From assembly GCA_963727035.1 (NCBI GenBank), contig CAVSEY010000003.1, positions 1 to 64,000 of the forward strand: a DNA stretch of 64,000 bases, read 5' to 3'. The position numbers were made by a program, and so were the translations under genes. The first letter of the stretch is position 1. Each line of letters starts with the position of its first letter. This document shows positions 16,806 through 26,125 of the stretch, piece by piece. The notes beneath the pieces are model-generated. The model was not told the origin of the DNA, did not search any database, and saw only the letters and a program-made list of their open reading frames with translations. The stretch is from Rhodoblastus sp963727035 (GTDB lineage: Bacteria; Pseudomonadota; Alphaproteobacteria; Rhizobiales; Beijerinckiaceae).

Positions 16806-17252
16806 ATGAACGATCCCGTTTTGAACGCTCTTGCCGGACGCTCAGGCCTGTTCTGGGCCGATGAAGCCAATATTGACGCTTTTCTCGCGCCGGCCGCGGG
16901 CGAGGCCGCCCATGCCCTGCTGTTTTTTTCCGGCGCCGCCGCGCCCCGGCCGGAAACGTCCGATGTCGCCGCCGTCCTGCCGGAAATCTTGCGCGCTTTC
17001 GCCGGCCGCCTGCGCGGCGCGATCGTCGCGCCCGAGGCAGAGGCCAGCCTGAAAAGCCGTTTTCAGATCTATGTCACGCCTTCGCTTTGCGTCACGCGGG
17101 GCGGCGAGCCTGTCGCGGTCCTGCCGAAAATCCTCGACTGGTCCGACTATCTCGGACGGATCGAGGCCGCGCTCCAGCCTCAGGCGCCGATCTTGAGCGA
17201 AGCCAAGGGCCCCAGAACCGTCTTCACTTTTTCGCAGGGAGCAAATCGATGA
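16806..17252 (+). CDS. hupG: HupG, thioredoxin-like hydrogenase accessory protein (HyaE family)
   Basis: The 148-residue protein has the HyaE/HupG thioredoxin-like fold without a CxxC active site. Core strands are HALLFFSGAA, GAIVAPEAEASLKSRFQIYV and TPSLCVTRGGEPVAVLPKIL. It is thought to act as a chaperone for the small subunit before Tat export. Its stop overlaps the hupH start (ATGA). A 95-bp gap separates it from hupF. Confidence 0.88.
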   Translation: MNDPVLNALAGRSGLFWADEANIDAFLAPAAGEAAHALLFFSGAAAPRPETSDVAAVLPEILRAFAGRLRGAIVAPEAEASLKSRFQIYVTPSLCVTRGGEPVAVLPKILDWSDYLGRIEAALQPQAPILSEAKGPRTVFTFSQGANR

Positions 17253-18106
17253 AAGCCGGGTTCTGGGTCGCGCCGGAAGGCGCCGAGCCGACCGTCAGCG
17301 TGCTGCCGATCGGCGGCGACTCAATCGACGCCGCGCCCGGCGCGCGCAGGATTTCCCTGCTCGCCACCGGCAGGGCCGAGGATCTCATCGCGGCATGTCC
17401 GCGCGTGCGCTCCCTGCTGCCGCGCATCGTCGCCGCTCTCGAAAACCAGAGGGAAGGCGAAACGGGGCAATTGTTCGACCTGACCGATTTTTCCGCCGAC
17501 GAAATCGTGCTGGTCGAACAGGTGATCGGCGACGGCGAAGTCGCCGGCGTCGTCGCACTGCCCGACGGGATTGTCGCGCAGATTCACGAATCCGTCATGG
17601 CTGGCCTGTGGCGGGTGCGCTTCACCGACGCCGGCGGCAAGCTCGTCGCCGATTATCTCGAAGTGTCGAGCCTGCCGGAGATCGCGCGCCGCGCCGCACT
17701 GAACAATTGCCGGCCTTTAGCGCCCGGCGAGGCGCCGGCGGGAGCGATGAACGTCATGCCGCTCCTGAGCGAAATCGCCAGCCGCTCGGCAGGGCATCGC
17801 CCGGGCGACCCGACCCATACCATCACCTTCTCCCTTCTGCCCATGTCGCCGGAGGACATGAGCCACCTGCAGCAACGCCTTGGCCCGGGCGCGGTGCGGC
17901 TTGTCTCCAGGGGCTATGGCTCCTGCCGCATCCATTCCACCGCCACGAAGAATGTCTGGTCGGTGCAGTTCTTCAACGCCATGGATCAAATCATTCTCGA
18001 CACGCTCGAGATCGGCGACGCCCCGGCGGCGGCCTGCGCGGCGGAAGAGGATTTTCGCGACAGCGCGCGGCGGTTGCGCGAAATCGAAGAGGCCTATTTC
18101 GCATGA
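17249..18106 (+). CDS. hupH: HupH, hydrogenase accessory protein (HyaF family)
   Basis: The 285-residue protein starts at ATG 17249, overlapping hupG by 4 bp. It contains the two homologous halves of the HupH/HyaF family (IAQIHESVMAGLWRVRFTD in the first, SCRIHSTATKNVWSVQFFN in the second). HupH takes part in HupS maturation in Rhizobium. hupI follows with an ATGA overlap. Confidence 0.9.
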   Translation: MKAGFWVAPEGAEPTVSVLPIGGDSIDAAPGARRISLLATGRAEDLIAACPRVRSLLPRIVAALENQREGETGQLFDLTDFSADEIVLVEQVIGDGEVAGVVALPDGIVAQIHESVMAGLWRVRFTDAGGKLVADYLEVSSLPEIARRAALNNCRPLAPGEAPAGAMNVMPLLSEIASRSAGHRPGDPTHTITFSLLPMSPEDMSHLQQRLGPGAVRLVSRGYGSCRIHSTATKNVWSVQFFNAMDQIILDTLEIGDAPAAACAAEEDFRDSARRLREIEEAYFA

Positions 18107-18318
18107 CGGGTTTCGAAAATTTCGGCAGCAAGCGGGACGTCGAAGACCACGCGAGGATGGAATGCGGGGTCTGCTGGCAAGTCTATGATCCGGCCCAGGG
18201 CGATCCCATCTGGCAGATCCCGCCGGGCACGCCATTCTCGGCGCTGCCGGAGGACTGGCGCTGCCCGAATTGCGACGCCGCGCAGCAACGGTTCATGAGG
18301 CTCGGCGACAATGGATGA
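18103..18318 (+). CDS. hupI: HupI rubredoxin
   Basis: This 71-residue one-iron protein has CGVC (about residues 22-25) and CPNC (about 54-57) supplying the four Cys ligands, with the conserved YDPAQGDP and LPEDWRCPNC surrounds. In Rhizobium, HupI is needed for HupS processing, probably as an electron donor during FeS assembly in air. It overlaps both hupH (4 bp) and hupJ (8 bp). Confidence 0.93.
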   Translation: MTGFENFGSKRDVEDHARMECGVCWQVYDPAQGDPIWQIPPGTPFSALPEDWRCPNCDAAQQRFMRLGDNG

Positions 18319-18808
18319 GTCCGCGCGGAGCGAGCAATGCGCGCGCCTGTCCGAAGGGCTCGAGGCGCATTTCCGCAAGGTCCATTCGCAATCGATGCGC
18401 AACCTGCCGATCTGCAACGCGCGGCTCTCGGTCGCCAGCGCGGGCTTTCGTCCCTGCGGCGACTGGGCGGTCGGCGTCGTTGTCACGCCCTGGTTCATGA
18501 ATGTCTTCGCTGCGCCTTTTACAACGCCTGTCGCTGCGGCGCCCGGCGAGACGCAAAGATTGGCCCTACCCGCCGGTGAGGTCGATTTCCTCGGCGTCGA
18601 AATCGAAGGGTTTGGCCGGCTGACGAGTTGTTCATTGTTCTCGCCGATGGATGAATTCGTCGATCAGGCCGCGGCGCTCGTCACCGCACAGGCGGCGCTG
18701 GACATGCTGCTGACGCCTCCGGCGCCCACGCCCGAAACAGCGAACGCGCAGACCGATCGCCGCGCCTTCTTTCTGGGCGCTTTCTCCGCCCGCGAGGCGA
18801 CGCCATGA
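18311..18808 (+). CDS. hupJ: HupJ, HybE-family hydrogenase assembly chaperone
   Basis: The 165-residue protein has the HupJ/HybE signature (NLPICNARLSVASAGFR, then VVVTPWFMNVF and SCSLFSPMDEF). It acts in assembly of the small subunit with HupG, HupH and HupI. It is coupled to hupI by overlap. Its stop codon overlaps a 19-codon frame where hupK normally begins. Confidence 0.9.
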   Translation: MDESARSEQCARLSEGLEAHFRKVHSQSMRNLPICNARLSVASAGFRPCGDWAVGVVVTPWFMNVFAAPFTTPVAAAPGETQRLALPAGEVDFLGVEIEGFGRLTSCSLFSPMDEFVDQAAALVTAQAALDMLLTPPAPTPETANAQTDRRAFFLGAFSAREATP

Positions 18809-18864
18809 GTTTGGCTCCCGCCTGTCGCGCCGTCGCCGAAATCGTGGACGAGATCGATGCATGA
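18805..18864 (+). pseudogene. 19-codon ORF in the hupK position
   Basis: An ATGA overlap with hupJ opens MSLAPACRAVAEIVDEIDA, which stops at 18864 after overlapping the hypA start. In Rhizobium and Bradyrhizobium the order is hupJ-hupK-hypA, with HupK several hundred residues long. This could be the 5' stub of a deleted hupK or simply a coupling leader for hypA. Confidence 0.4.
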
Positions 18865-19197
18865 GATGGCGCTGACGGAAAGCGTGGTCGAAATCCTGGC
18901 CGAGGAGGGGCGCGCCCGAGGTTTTTCGCGGGTCAAGAAGGTCTGGCTGGAGATCGGGGCCTTGTCGGGGGTCGAGCCGGAGGCGATGATCTTCTGCTTC
19001 GACGTGGTCACGCGCGGCACTTTGTCGGAAGGCGCGGCTTTGGAGATCATTCGCACGCCGGGCCAGGGCTGGTGTCTGGCCTGCGAGAAGACTGTGGCGC
19101 TTGCCGAGCGCTTCGGCCCCTGCCCGGAATGCGGCGGCCATCGGGTGCAGATGACGGCGGGCGACGAGATGCGGGTCAAGGAACTGGAGGTCGACTA

Positions 19198-19198
<1 letters not shown>
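18857..19198 (+). CDS. hypA: HypA, nickel insertion accessory protein
   Basis: The 113-residue protein begins MHEMALTESVVE; His2 and Glu3 form the Ni site of the family. The zinc site is built from two CxxC pairs (CLAC and CPEC). It works with HypB to deliver Ni to HupL after the Fe(CN)2CO unit is in place. The stop overlaps the hypB start by one base. Confidence 0.95.
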
Positions 19199-20124
<926 letters not shown>

Positions 20125-20176
20125 TGGAGGCCGCTGCGCGGGAGGCGGTTTGGGAGCATTCATGACGCGTCTTGAA

Positions 20177-20292
20177 CGTCATTGCGAGGAGCCAACGACG
20201 AAACAATCCATGCCGCGGCTCGCAACCGCGATGGATCGCTTCGCCATATCGCGGCGCGTTGCGTCGGGCGCGCCCTATCGGTCGCAATGACG
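20177..20292. repeat. Interspersed palindromic element (CGTCATTGCGAGG ... CGCAATGACG type)
   Basis: The ends CGTCATTGCGAGG and TCGCAATGACG are near-complementary, and inside lies AAACAATCCATG paired with ATGGATCGCTTCG. This is the pattern of a palindromic intergenic repeat common in alphaproteobacterial genomes. It occupies the hypB-hypC gap, exactly where hypF is placed in related hyp operons. Confidence 0.8.
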
Positions 20293-20312
20293 AATCAGGA
20301 AAGGAACAACGA

Positions 20313-20546
20313 ATGTGCCTCGCGATCCCGGTACAGGTGACGGAATTGCTCGACGGCGACATGGCGCGGGTGACGCTCGATGGGGTGAAGAAGGAAATTT
20401 CGCTTGCTCTGGTCGATGACGTGAAGCCGGGCGATTATGTCATCCTGCATGTCGGCTATGCGCTCAACCGGATCGACCCGGACGAAGCGGAAAAGACTCT
20501 CGCGCTTCTGGCGCAAGCCGGCCAGCTTCAGGGCGTTAGCGCATGA
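20313..20546 (+). CDS. hypC: HypC hydrogenase maturation chaperone
   Basis: The 77-residue protein begins MCLAIPVQV. Cys2 binds the Fe precursor and passes the Fe(CN)2CO unit with HypD to the large subunit. It has the typical VKPGDYVILHVGYAL strand region. The ribosome-binding site GGAAAGGAA precedes ATG 20313. It overlaps hypD by 4 bp. Confidence 0.95.
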   Translation: MCLAIPVQVTELLDGDMARVTLDGVKKEISLALVDDVKPGDYVILHVGYALNRIDPDEAEKTLALLAQAGQLQGVSA

Positions 20547-21682
20547 AATATGTCGACGAATATCGCGACGGCAAACTGGCGAAACAGATCGCCGCCGCGC
20601 TTCGCGCCGAGGCGAAGCCGGAAAAGAACTATCGCTTCATGGAGTTCTGCGGCGGCCACACCCACGCCATCGCCCGCTACGGGCTCGAAGATCTGCTGCC
20701 GAAAAATGTCCGCATGATCCACGGCCCCGGCTGCCCGGTCTGCGTGCTGCCCGTTGGCCGGATGGACGACGCGATAAAACTCGCGCGCCGGCCGGACGTC
20801 ACGCTCTGCACCTATGCCGATCTGATGCGGGTCCCATCGTCCGACGGCATGAGCCTGACCAAGGCCAAGGCGGCGGGCGCGGACATCCGCATGGTCTATT
20901 CGACGCTCGACGCCCTGCGCATCGCGCGCGAGGAGCCGCAGCGCAAGGTGGTGTTCTTCGCCATCGGCTTCGAGACCACCACGCCGCCGACCGCCATGGC
21001 GCTGCTGAACGCGCAGGCCGAGGGGCTGAACAACTTCTTCGTCTTCTGCAATCATGTGCTGACGCCCGCCGCGATTTCGGCGCTGGTCGGCGATCCGAAG
21101 GCTGCGGCCTCGGTGCCGCTCGACGGCTTTGTCGGGCCGGCCCATGTCTCGACGGTGATCGGCACGAAGCCCTATGCCGAATTCGCGGAAGAATACGGCA
21201 AGGCGGTGGTGATCGCCGGCTTCGAGCCGCTCGACGTGATGCAGGCGATCCTGATGCTGGTGCGCCAGATCAACGAGGGCCGCGCCGAGGTCGAGAACGA
21301 ATATATCCGCGCGGTGACTCGGCAAGGCAACGTCAAGGCTCAAGGATTGGTCGCAAGAGTGTTCGAATTGCGCGACACATTCGAATGGCGGGGCCTTGGC
21401 GCCGTGCCCTTCAGCGCGCTGCAACTGCGCGAGGAATTTTCGGCTTTCGACGCGGAGAAAATCTTCGACATCCGCACCGTTCCCGCGCCCGACAATCCGG
21501 CTTGCGAATGCGGGGCGATCCTGCGCGGCGAGAAAAGGCCGGTCGATTGCAAATTGTTCGGCACAATCTGCACGCCCGACAATCCGATGGGCTCGTGCAT
21601 GGTGTCGTCGGAAGGCTCCTGCGCCGCCCATTGGACCTATGGGCGATTCCGGGATGCGAAAAAAGAAAGGCAAGCGTCATGA
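20543..21682 (+). CDS. hypD: HypD, Fe(CN)2CO assembly scaffold
   Basis: The 379-residue protein has the family Cys motifs: FCGGHTHAI (about residues 35-43), GPGCPVCVLP (about 64-73), and the C-terminal [4Fe-4S] and redox cysteines in CECGAILRG, DCKLFGTICTP and GSCMVSSEGSC. With HypC and HypE it assembles the cyanide and CO ligands on Fe. Overlaps at both ends (ATGA) show translational coupling within hypCDE. Confidence 0.96.
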   Translation: MKYVDEYRDGKLAKQIAAALRAEAKPEKNYRFMEFCGGHTHAIARYGLEDLLPKNVRMIHGPGCPVCVLPVGRMDDAIKLARRPDVTLCTYADLMRVPSSDGMSLTKAKAAGADIRMVYSTLDALRIAREEPQRKVVFFAIGFETTTPPTAMALLNAQAEGLNNFFVFCNHVLTPAAISALVGDPKAAASVPLDGFVGPAHVSTVIGTKPYAEFAEEYGKAVVIAGFEPLDVMQAILMLVRQINEGRAEVENEYIRAVTRQGNVKAQGLVARVFELRDTFEWRGLGAVPFSALQLREEFSAFDAEKIFDIRTVPAPDNPACECGAILRGEKRPVDCKLFGTICTPDNPMGSCMVSSEGSCAAHWTYGRFRDAKKERQAS

Positions 21683-22728
21683 ACGCGCCGCGCCTGAGAA
21701 CGCGCAAGCTCGACGTGAAGAACGGGCGGGTCGATCTTTCCCACGGCTCGGGCGGCCGGGCCATGGCGCAATTGATCGGCGAGATTTTCCGCGAGGCTTT
21801 CGACAACGATCTTCTGGCCCAGGGCAACGATCAGGCGGTGTTCGACATTGCCGCCGGTCGGCTCGCCATGACCACCGACGGCTATGTCGTCTCGCCGCTG
21901 TTTTTCCCCGGCGGCGACATCGGCTCGCTCAGCGTGCATGGCACGATCAACGATCTCGCCATGGCCGGCGCGCGGCCCCTGCATCTTTCCGCGAGTTTTA
22001 TCCTGGAGGAAGGTTTTGCGCTTTCCGACCTGCAGCGCATTGCGCGCAGCATGGGCGCTGCCGCGCGCGAGGCGGGCGTCAAGATCGTGACCGGCGACAC
22101 CAAGGTGGTCGAGCGCGGCAAGGCCGATGGCGTGTTCATCTCGACCGCGGGCATCGGCATTGTCCCGGCAGGGCTAAATCTGTCGGGCGATCGCGCGCGG
22201 CCGGGCGACGCGATCCTGGTTTCCGGCTCGATCGGCGATCACGGCGTCGCCATCATGTCGAGCCGCGAGAACCTGCAATTCGAGACGCAGATCCTGTCCG
22301 ATTCCGCCGCGCTGCATGGCCTGGTCGCGGATATGGTCGCGGCCTGCGGGCCGTCGCTGCGGCTGATGCGCGATCCGACCCGCGGCGGCCTCGCGGCGAC
22401 GCTCAACGAGATCGCGCATCAATCGGGCGTCGGCATTCGCATCGAGGAGGACGCGCTGCCGATCAAAAGCCAGGTTGCGGCGGCCTGCGAGCTTCTGGGC
22501 CTCGATCCGCTATTCGTCGCCAACGAAGGCAAGCTCGTCGCCTTTGTCGCGCCGGAAGCCGCGGAAAAACTGCTCGCCGCGATGCGCGCCCATGAGCTTG
22601 GCCGCGACGCCGCGATCATCGGCCATATCGTCGAAGACGAACATCGTTTCGTGCAAATGGCGACCAGCTTCGGCGGCGACCGCATCGTCGACTGGCTCTC
22701 CGGCGAACAATTGCCGAGAATCTGCTGA
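21679..22728 (+). CDS. hypE: HypE, carbamoyl-dehydratase making cyanide ligands
   Basis: This 349-residue member of the PurM/ThiL ATP-binding family contains DLSHGSGGRAM, GNDQAVF, the ATP-site MTTDGYVVSPLFFPGGDIG, LMRDPTRGGLAATLNE and the C-terminal PRIC, whose last Cys carries the thiocarbamate. It converts the carbamoyl group supplied by HypF into thiocyanate for HypCD. HypF must be encoded elsewhere for this to work. It is the last gene of the hyp segment. Confidence 0.96.
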   Translation: MNAPRLRTRKLDVKNGRVDLSHGSGGRAMAQLIGEIFREAFDNDLLAQGNDQAVFDIAAGRLAMTTDGYVVSPLFFPGGDIGSLSVHGTINDLAMAGARPLHLSASFILEEGFALSDLQRIARSMGAAAREAGVKIVTGDTKVVERGKADGVFISTAGIGIVPAGLNLSGDRARPGDAILVSGSIGDHGVAIMSSRENLQFETQILSDSAALHGLVADMVAACGPSLRLMRDPTRGGLAATLNEIAHQSGVGIRIEEDALPIKSQVAAACELLGLDPLFVANEGKLVAFVAPEAAEKLLAAMRAHELGRDAAIIGHIVEDEHRFVQMATSFGGDRIVDWLSGEQLPRIC

Positions 22729-22790
22729 GGGAAGGAAAATGCGAATTCTACTGCTCCGCCATTCCTTCCACAGCCTTATACTATTGGCTC

Positions 22791-22872
22791 TTGTTTCCGA
22801 CTCGTCGGGAACAAGGGCGCCCGCCGGCGCCCGCCGGCGGCGGATACCATCGGTCCTTTTCAAGCGCCGATG
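22791..22872. repeat. Dispersed repeat module A (two palindromes)
   Basis: TTGTTTCCGACTCGTCGGGA (22791-22810) with its ACAA arm and ATACCATCGG...CCGATGG (22844-22873) are two palindromes. Both recur at 25923-26003 and the second at 63124-63154. The 22729-23040 gap between hypE and hupR contains no supported gene. A minus-strand stretch (ADEIAPREVIGRSAAPEVAA) reads protein-like but has no clear start or domain. Confidence 0.65.
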
Positions 22873-23040
22873 GCATGAGGCTTTCGGGCGCGACGAAATC
22901 GAGAAGATGCGCCGCAACTTCCGGGGCTGCGCTCCTTCCGATCACTTCGCGCGGCGCAATTTCATCCGCAAGGTCGTGAAATCGCGCACGCCCCTCCATC
23001 TCGCGGTTCATCGATCGCCGGCCGGGAGGGCTGCACAGCC

Positions 23041-24483
23041 ATGAACCCATCCGGCGCCGTCCTCGTCGTCGACGACGAATTGCGCTCGCTCGAATCGCTG
23101 CAGCGCGTGCTTTCCGAGGAATTCGACGTGCTCTGCGCGCAAAACGCGAAGGAGGCGGAAGCGATCCTCGCCGGCGATCTGGTTCAGGTGATATTGTGCG
23201 ACCAGCGCATGCCGGGCGAAACCGGCGTCGAGTTCCTGCGTCGCGTCCGCGAGGCCTGGCCCGACCCGGTGCGGATGATCATTTCCGGCTTTTCGGAATC
23301 CGAAGACATCATCGCCGGGGTCAACGAGGCCGGCATCTATCAATATATCACCAAGCCCTGGCACCCCGAGAGGCTGATCGACTGCGTGCGCGACGCGGTC
23401 AGGCTCTACCGGATGCAAAAAGAGCAAGGAGGGCTTGGCTCCGACGCCAAGCCCTCGCGCGAGACGCTCGATCGCGTGCTCCGCGACAGGCGGCGCGAGC
23501 AGCGCCGGATGTTCGAATTCGACCGCATCGTGCACGATCCCGATGGGCCGATGGGTGAAACAATTGTGTTAGGCCGCCGGGCGACGCGTTACGACATTTC
23601 GGTGCTCATCACCGGCGCGTCGGGCGCGGGCAAGGAACTTCTGGCGCGCGCGATCCATTTCGGCTCCGGGCGCGGGGAAAAGCCCTTCGTCATCGAAAAC
23701 TGCGGCGCCTTGCCCGACGAACTGCTCGAAAGCGAATTGTTCGGCTGCAAGAAGGGCGCCTATACCGGCGCCTATCAGGACCGCATCGGCCTGTTCGAAC
23801 TCGCCGACGGCGGCACGATTTTCCTTGATGAAATCGGCGAAACCTCACCCGCCTTCCAGGTGAAATTGCTGCGCGTGCTGCAAGAGGGCGAAATCCGTCC
23901 TCTCGGCGCGACCAGGTCGCGCAGGGTCGATGTGCGGGTGATCTCGGCGACCAATCGCGATCTCGAAAGCGATGTGGAACAGGGGCGCTTCCGGCGCGAT
24001 CTTTTTTACCGCCTCAACGCCTTCCCCATCCATCTGCCGAGCCTGAGCGAGCGCGCCAACGATATCGCCGCGATCGCCGACAATCTCCTCGCCGAGGTCA
24101 ACCGCGCCTTCCGCCGCAAGGTCAAGGGCTTCGCGCCGGAGACCCTGGCGCTGCTGCGCGAGCATTCCTGGCCGGGCAACATCCGTGAATTGCGTAACGA
24201 AATTCAACGCATGGTGGCGATGTCGGACGACGACGGGATGCTGCGGCCCCATCTGCTCTCAAGACGCGTCGGGGCGGGCGCGGCGCAGGGAGTCAATGGC
24301 GCGCGGCATGGCGCGCTCAAGGACCAGGTCGAAGCCTTGGAGCGCGCGATCATCGTGCGCGCGCTCGACGAGTTCGACGGCAATATCAGCCGGGCGGCGG
24401 AACGCCTCGGCTTGTCGCGCGTGGGCTTGCGCGCCAAAATCGAGCGCTACGATTTGCGCAAGGATCTTTCCCATGACGGCTGA
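23041..24483 (+). CDS. hupR: HupR/HoxA, NtrC-family H2-response regulator
   Basis: The 480-residue protein has a receiver domain (DD at residues 11-12, phospho-acceptor Asp54 in LCDQRMP, Lys in TKPW), a sigma-54 AAA+ domain and a Fis-type HTH (NISRAAERLGLSRVGLRAKI). The Walker A is GASGAGKE and the sigma-54 contact loop is GAYTGA rather than GAFTGA, a substitution that keeps an aromatic residue. It is expected to activate hupS from the -24/-12 promoter at 11422. In Rhodobacter HupR is active unphosphorylated and HupT keeps it off without H2. It overlaps hupT by 11 bp. Confidence 0.94.
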   Translation: MNPSGAVLVVDDELRSLESLQRVLSEEFDVLCAQNAKEAEAILAGDLVQVILCDQRMPGETGVEFLRRVREAWPDPVRMIISGFSESEDIIAGVNEAGIYQYITKPWHPERLIDCVRDAVRLYRMQKEQGGLGSDAKPSRETLDRVLRDRRREQRRMFEFDRIVHDPDGPMGETIVLGRRATRYDISVLITGASGAGKELLARAIHFGSGRGEKPFVIENCGALPDELLESELFGCKKGAYTGAYQDRIGLFELADGGTIFLDEIGETSPAFQVKLLRVLQEGEIRPLGATRSRRVDVRVISATNRDLESDVEQGRFRRDLFYRLNAFPIHLPSLSERANDIAAIADNLLAEVNRAFRRKVKGFAPETLALLREHSWPGNIRELRNEIQRMVAMSDDDGMLRPHLLSRRVGAGAAQGVNGARHGALKDQVEALERAIIVRALDEFDGNISRAAERLGLSRVGLRAKIERYDLRKDLSHDG

Positions 24484-25828
24484 CCGCCGCGAGCGGCCCG
24501 AAAACATCCTCGCTTTGGCCGGATCGGGACTCGACGCCGAACTGACGGACAATCAGGAATCGGTCTGGCGCGACGTCGTCAAAAGGGTGGACGAGGTCTA
24601 CTCCGATCTCCTGCGTTACGAGGCCGACCTCGAACGCAAGAACGCGGAGCTCGAAGAGGCGCAAAGCTTCATTTCGAGCGTCATCGCCTCGGTCTCCGAC
24701 ATTCTGGTCGTCTGCGACGACAAAGGGCTCGTGCTTCAGGCCAATCCCGCCTTCGTCGCCCTGCTCGGCCAGACCGAGAAGGAATTGACCGGCCGGACGC
24801 TGCTCGACCTCGTCGTGACGGAAGACCGCGACTTGGCGAAGCGTCATCTCTGCTCCGGAAGCCGGGGCGCCGCAAGCGATTGCGAAATGCGCTTTTTTGC
24901 CCTGCGCGGCCCGTCCGACCTCATGGCGATCAATTTTTCGGGACGGTTCGACCATTCCGGCCGCTGCGTCGGCTCGGTCCTGACCGGCCGGCCGATCGGC
25001 GAATTGCGCCGCGCCTATCAGGCGCTGCACACCGCCCATCTCGATCTGCAACAGGCTCAGCGCAAGCTGATCGAACAGGAGAAAATGGCGAGCCTCGGCC
25101 GGCTGGTCGCAGGCGTCGCCCATGAGTTGAACAATCCGATTTCCTTCGTCTATGGCAATGTCCATGTGCTCGACCGCTATCGTAGGATCTTGACCGATTA
25201 TTTCGCGCACGAGGCGCGGCTCGACCTCGACGCGTGCGGCGAACTGCGTCGCAAGTTTCGCATCGACTCCATGCTCGCCGATCTCGAGCCTCTGATCGAG
25301 GGCACGCTGGAAGGAGCGAAACGTATCAGCGAGATCGTCAAGAATTTGCGGCGCATTTCCTTCAACCGCGCGCATGAAGAGCAAAGGATCGATGTCGAAC
25401 GCATCCTGACCACGGCGATCCAATGGGCGGCGCGCGCCAAGAAGAACCGGGCCAAAATCGATCTTGCCGTCGAGCCGGGCCTGGCGGTTTCCGGCAATGA
25501 AGGCCAGATTCATCAGATCGTGGTCAATCTGATCGACAATGCGATCGACGCCGTGCGCGACAGGAAGGATCCGAGGATCGAGGTTCGCGCAGGCCTGGCG
25601 GGCGACGAGATCGAGATTTCGGTGACCGACAACGGGCGCGGAATCGACGATGTCGCTTTTGACAAAATGTTCGAGCCTTTTTTCACCACCAAGACAGTGG
25701 GCGAAGGCACTGGCCTGGGCCTGTGGATTTCATACGCGATCGCCCGCGAGCACGGCGGCTCGATCACAGCCGCCAATCGGGAGCACGGCGGCGCCATTTT
25801 CGTCCTGAGACTACCAGCCGGGAGTTGA
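24473..25828 (+). CDS. hupT: HupT/HoxJ, H2-signalling histidine kinase
   Basis: The 451-residue soluble kinase starts at ATG 24473, inside the 3' end of hupR. A PAS domain (about residues 65-180, SDILVVCDDKGLVLQANPAF) would contact HupUV. The H-box GVAHELNNPISFV carries His217, and the N-box (IVVNLIDNAIDAV), G1 (VTDNGRGI) and G2 (GEGTGLGLWIS) complete the ATPase domain. No transmembrane segment is present, as expected for a kinase controlled by a cytoplasmic hydrogenase sensor. Confidence 0.94.
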   Translation: MTADRRERPENILALAGSGLDAELTDNQESVWRDVVKRVDEVYSDLLRYEADLERKNAELEEAQSFISSVIASVSDILVVCDDKGLVLQANPAFVALLGQTEKELTGRTLLDLVVTEDRDLAKRHLCSGSRGAASDCEMRFFALRGPSDLMAINFSGRFDHSGRCVGSVLTGRPIGELRRAYQALHTAHLDLQQAQRKLIEQEKMASLGRLVAGVAHELNNPISFVYGNVHVLDRYRRILTDYFAHEARLDLDACGELRRKFRIDSMLADLEPLIEGTLEGAKRISEIVKNLRRISFNRAHEEQRIDVERILTTAIQWAARAKKNRAKIDLAVEPGLAVSGNEGQIHQIVVNLIDNAIDAVRDRKDPRIEVRAGLAGDEIEISVTDNGRGIDDVAFDKMFEPFFTTKTVGEGTGLGLWISYAIAREHGGSITAANREHGGAIFVLRLPAGS

Positions 25829-25922
25829 CGCTCTGCTTTGAATGCCGTCATCAACCATGGATCGGCGCCGCGAAGCGCTATCGCATCAAATCAACCAACA
25901 AATTCAGTATATGACATGGATA

Positions 25923-26080
25923 ATACCATCGGCCCTTGAAAAGGACCGATGGTATCCGCGCCGACCGGCGCGGCGCCTTGTTTCCGACGAGTCGGAAACA
26001 AGGGCCAATGGTATAATCCGGTGGCGGGGGCCCGCAACCGCCGGCCATCGCCGATTTTTTGCCTTGCGCCACCGATTCTG
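25923..26080. repeat. Composite dispersed repeat, modules A and B side by side
   Basis: The order is ATACCATCGG...CCGATGGTAT (25923-25955), CTTGTTTCCGAC...GTCGGAAACAAG (25977-26002), a lone half-site CCAATGGTAT, then module B with GGTGGCGGGGGCCCGCAACC and its tail (26020-26080). All parts recur elsewhere in the window (3438, 22791, 63124). They fill the gap between the converging hupT and allophanate hydrolase genes and could act as bidirectional terminators. Confidence 0.7.
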
Positions 26081-26125
26081 ATCCTGACGAGATCAACGCG
26101 CGCGCCCTATCCAAGATCAATAACG

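Noticed and set aside
22781..23050. Minus-strand frame containing ADEIAPREVIGRSAAPEVAA
   Set aside because: Looks protein-like in part, but runs into the dispersed repeat and has no supported start; kept only as a remark under the repeat entry.
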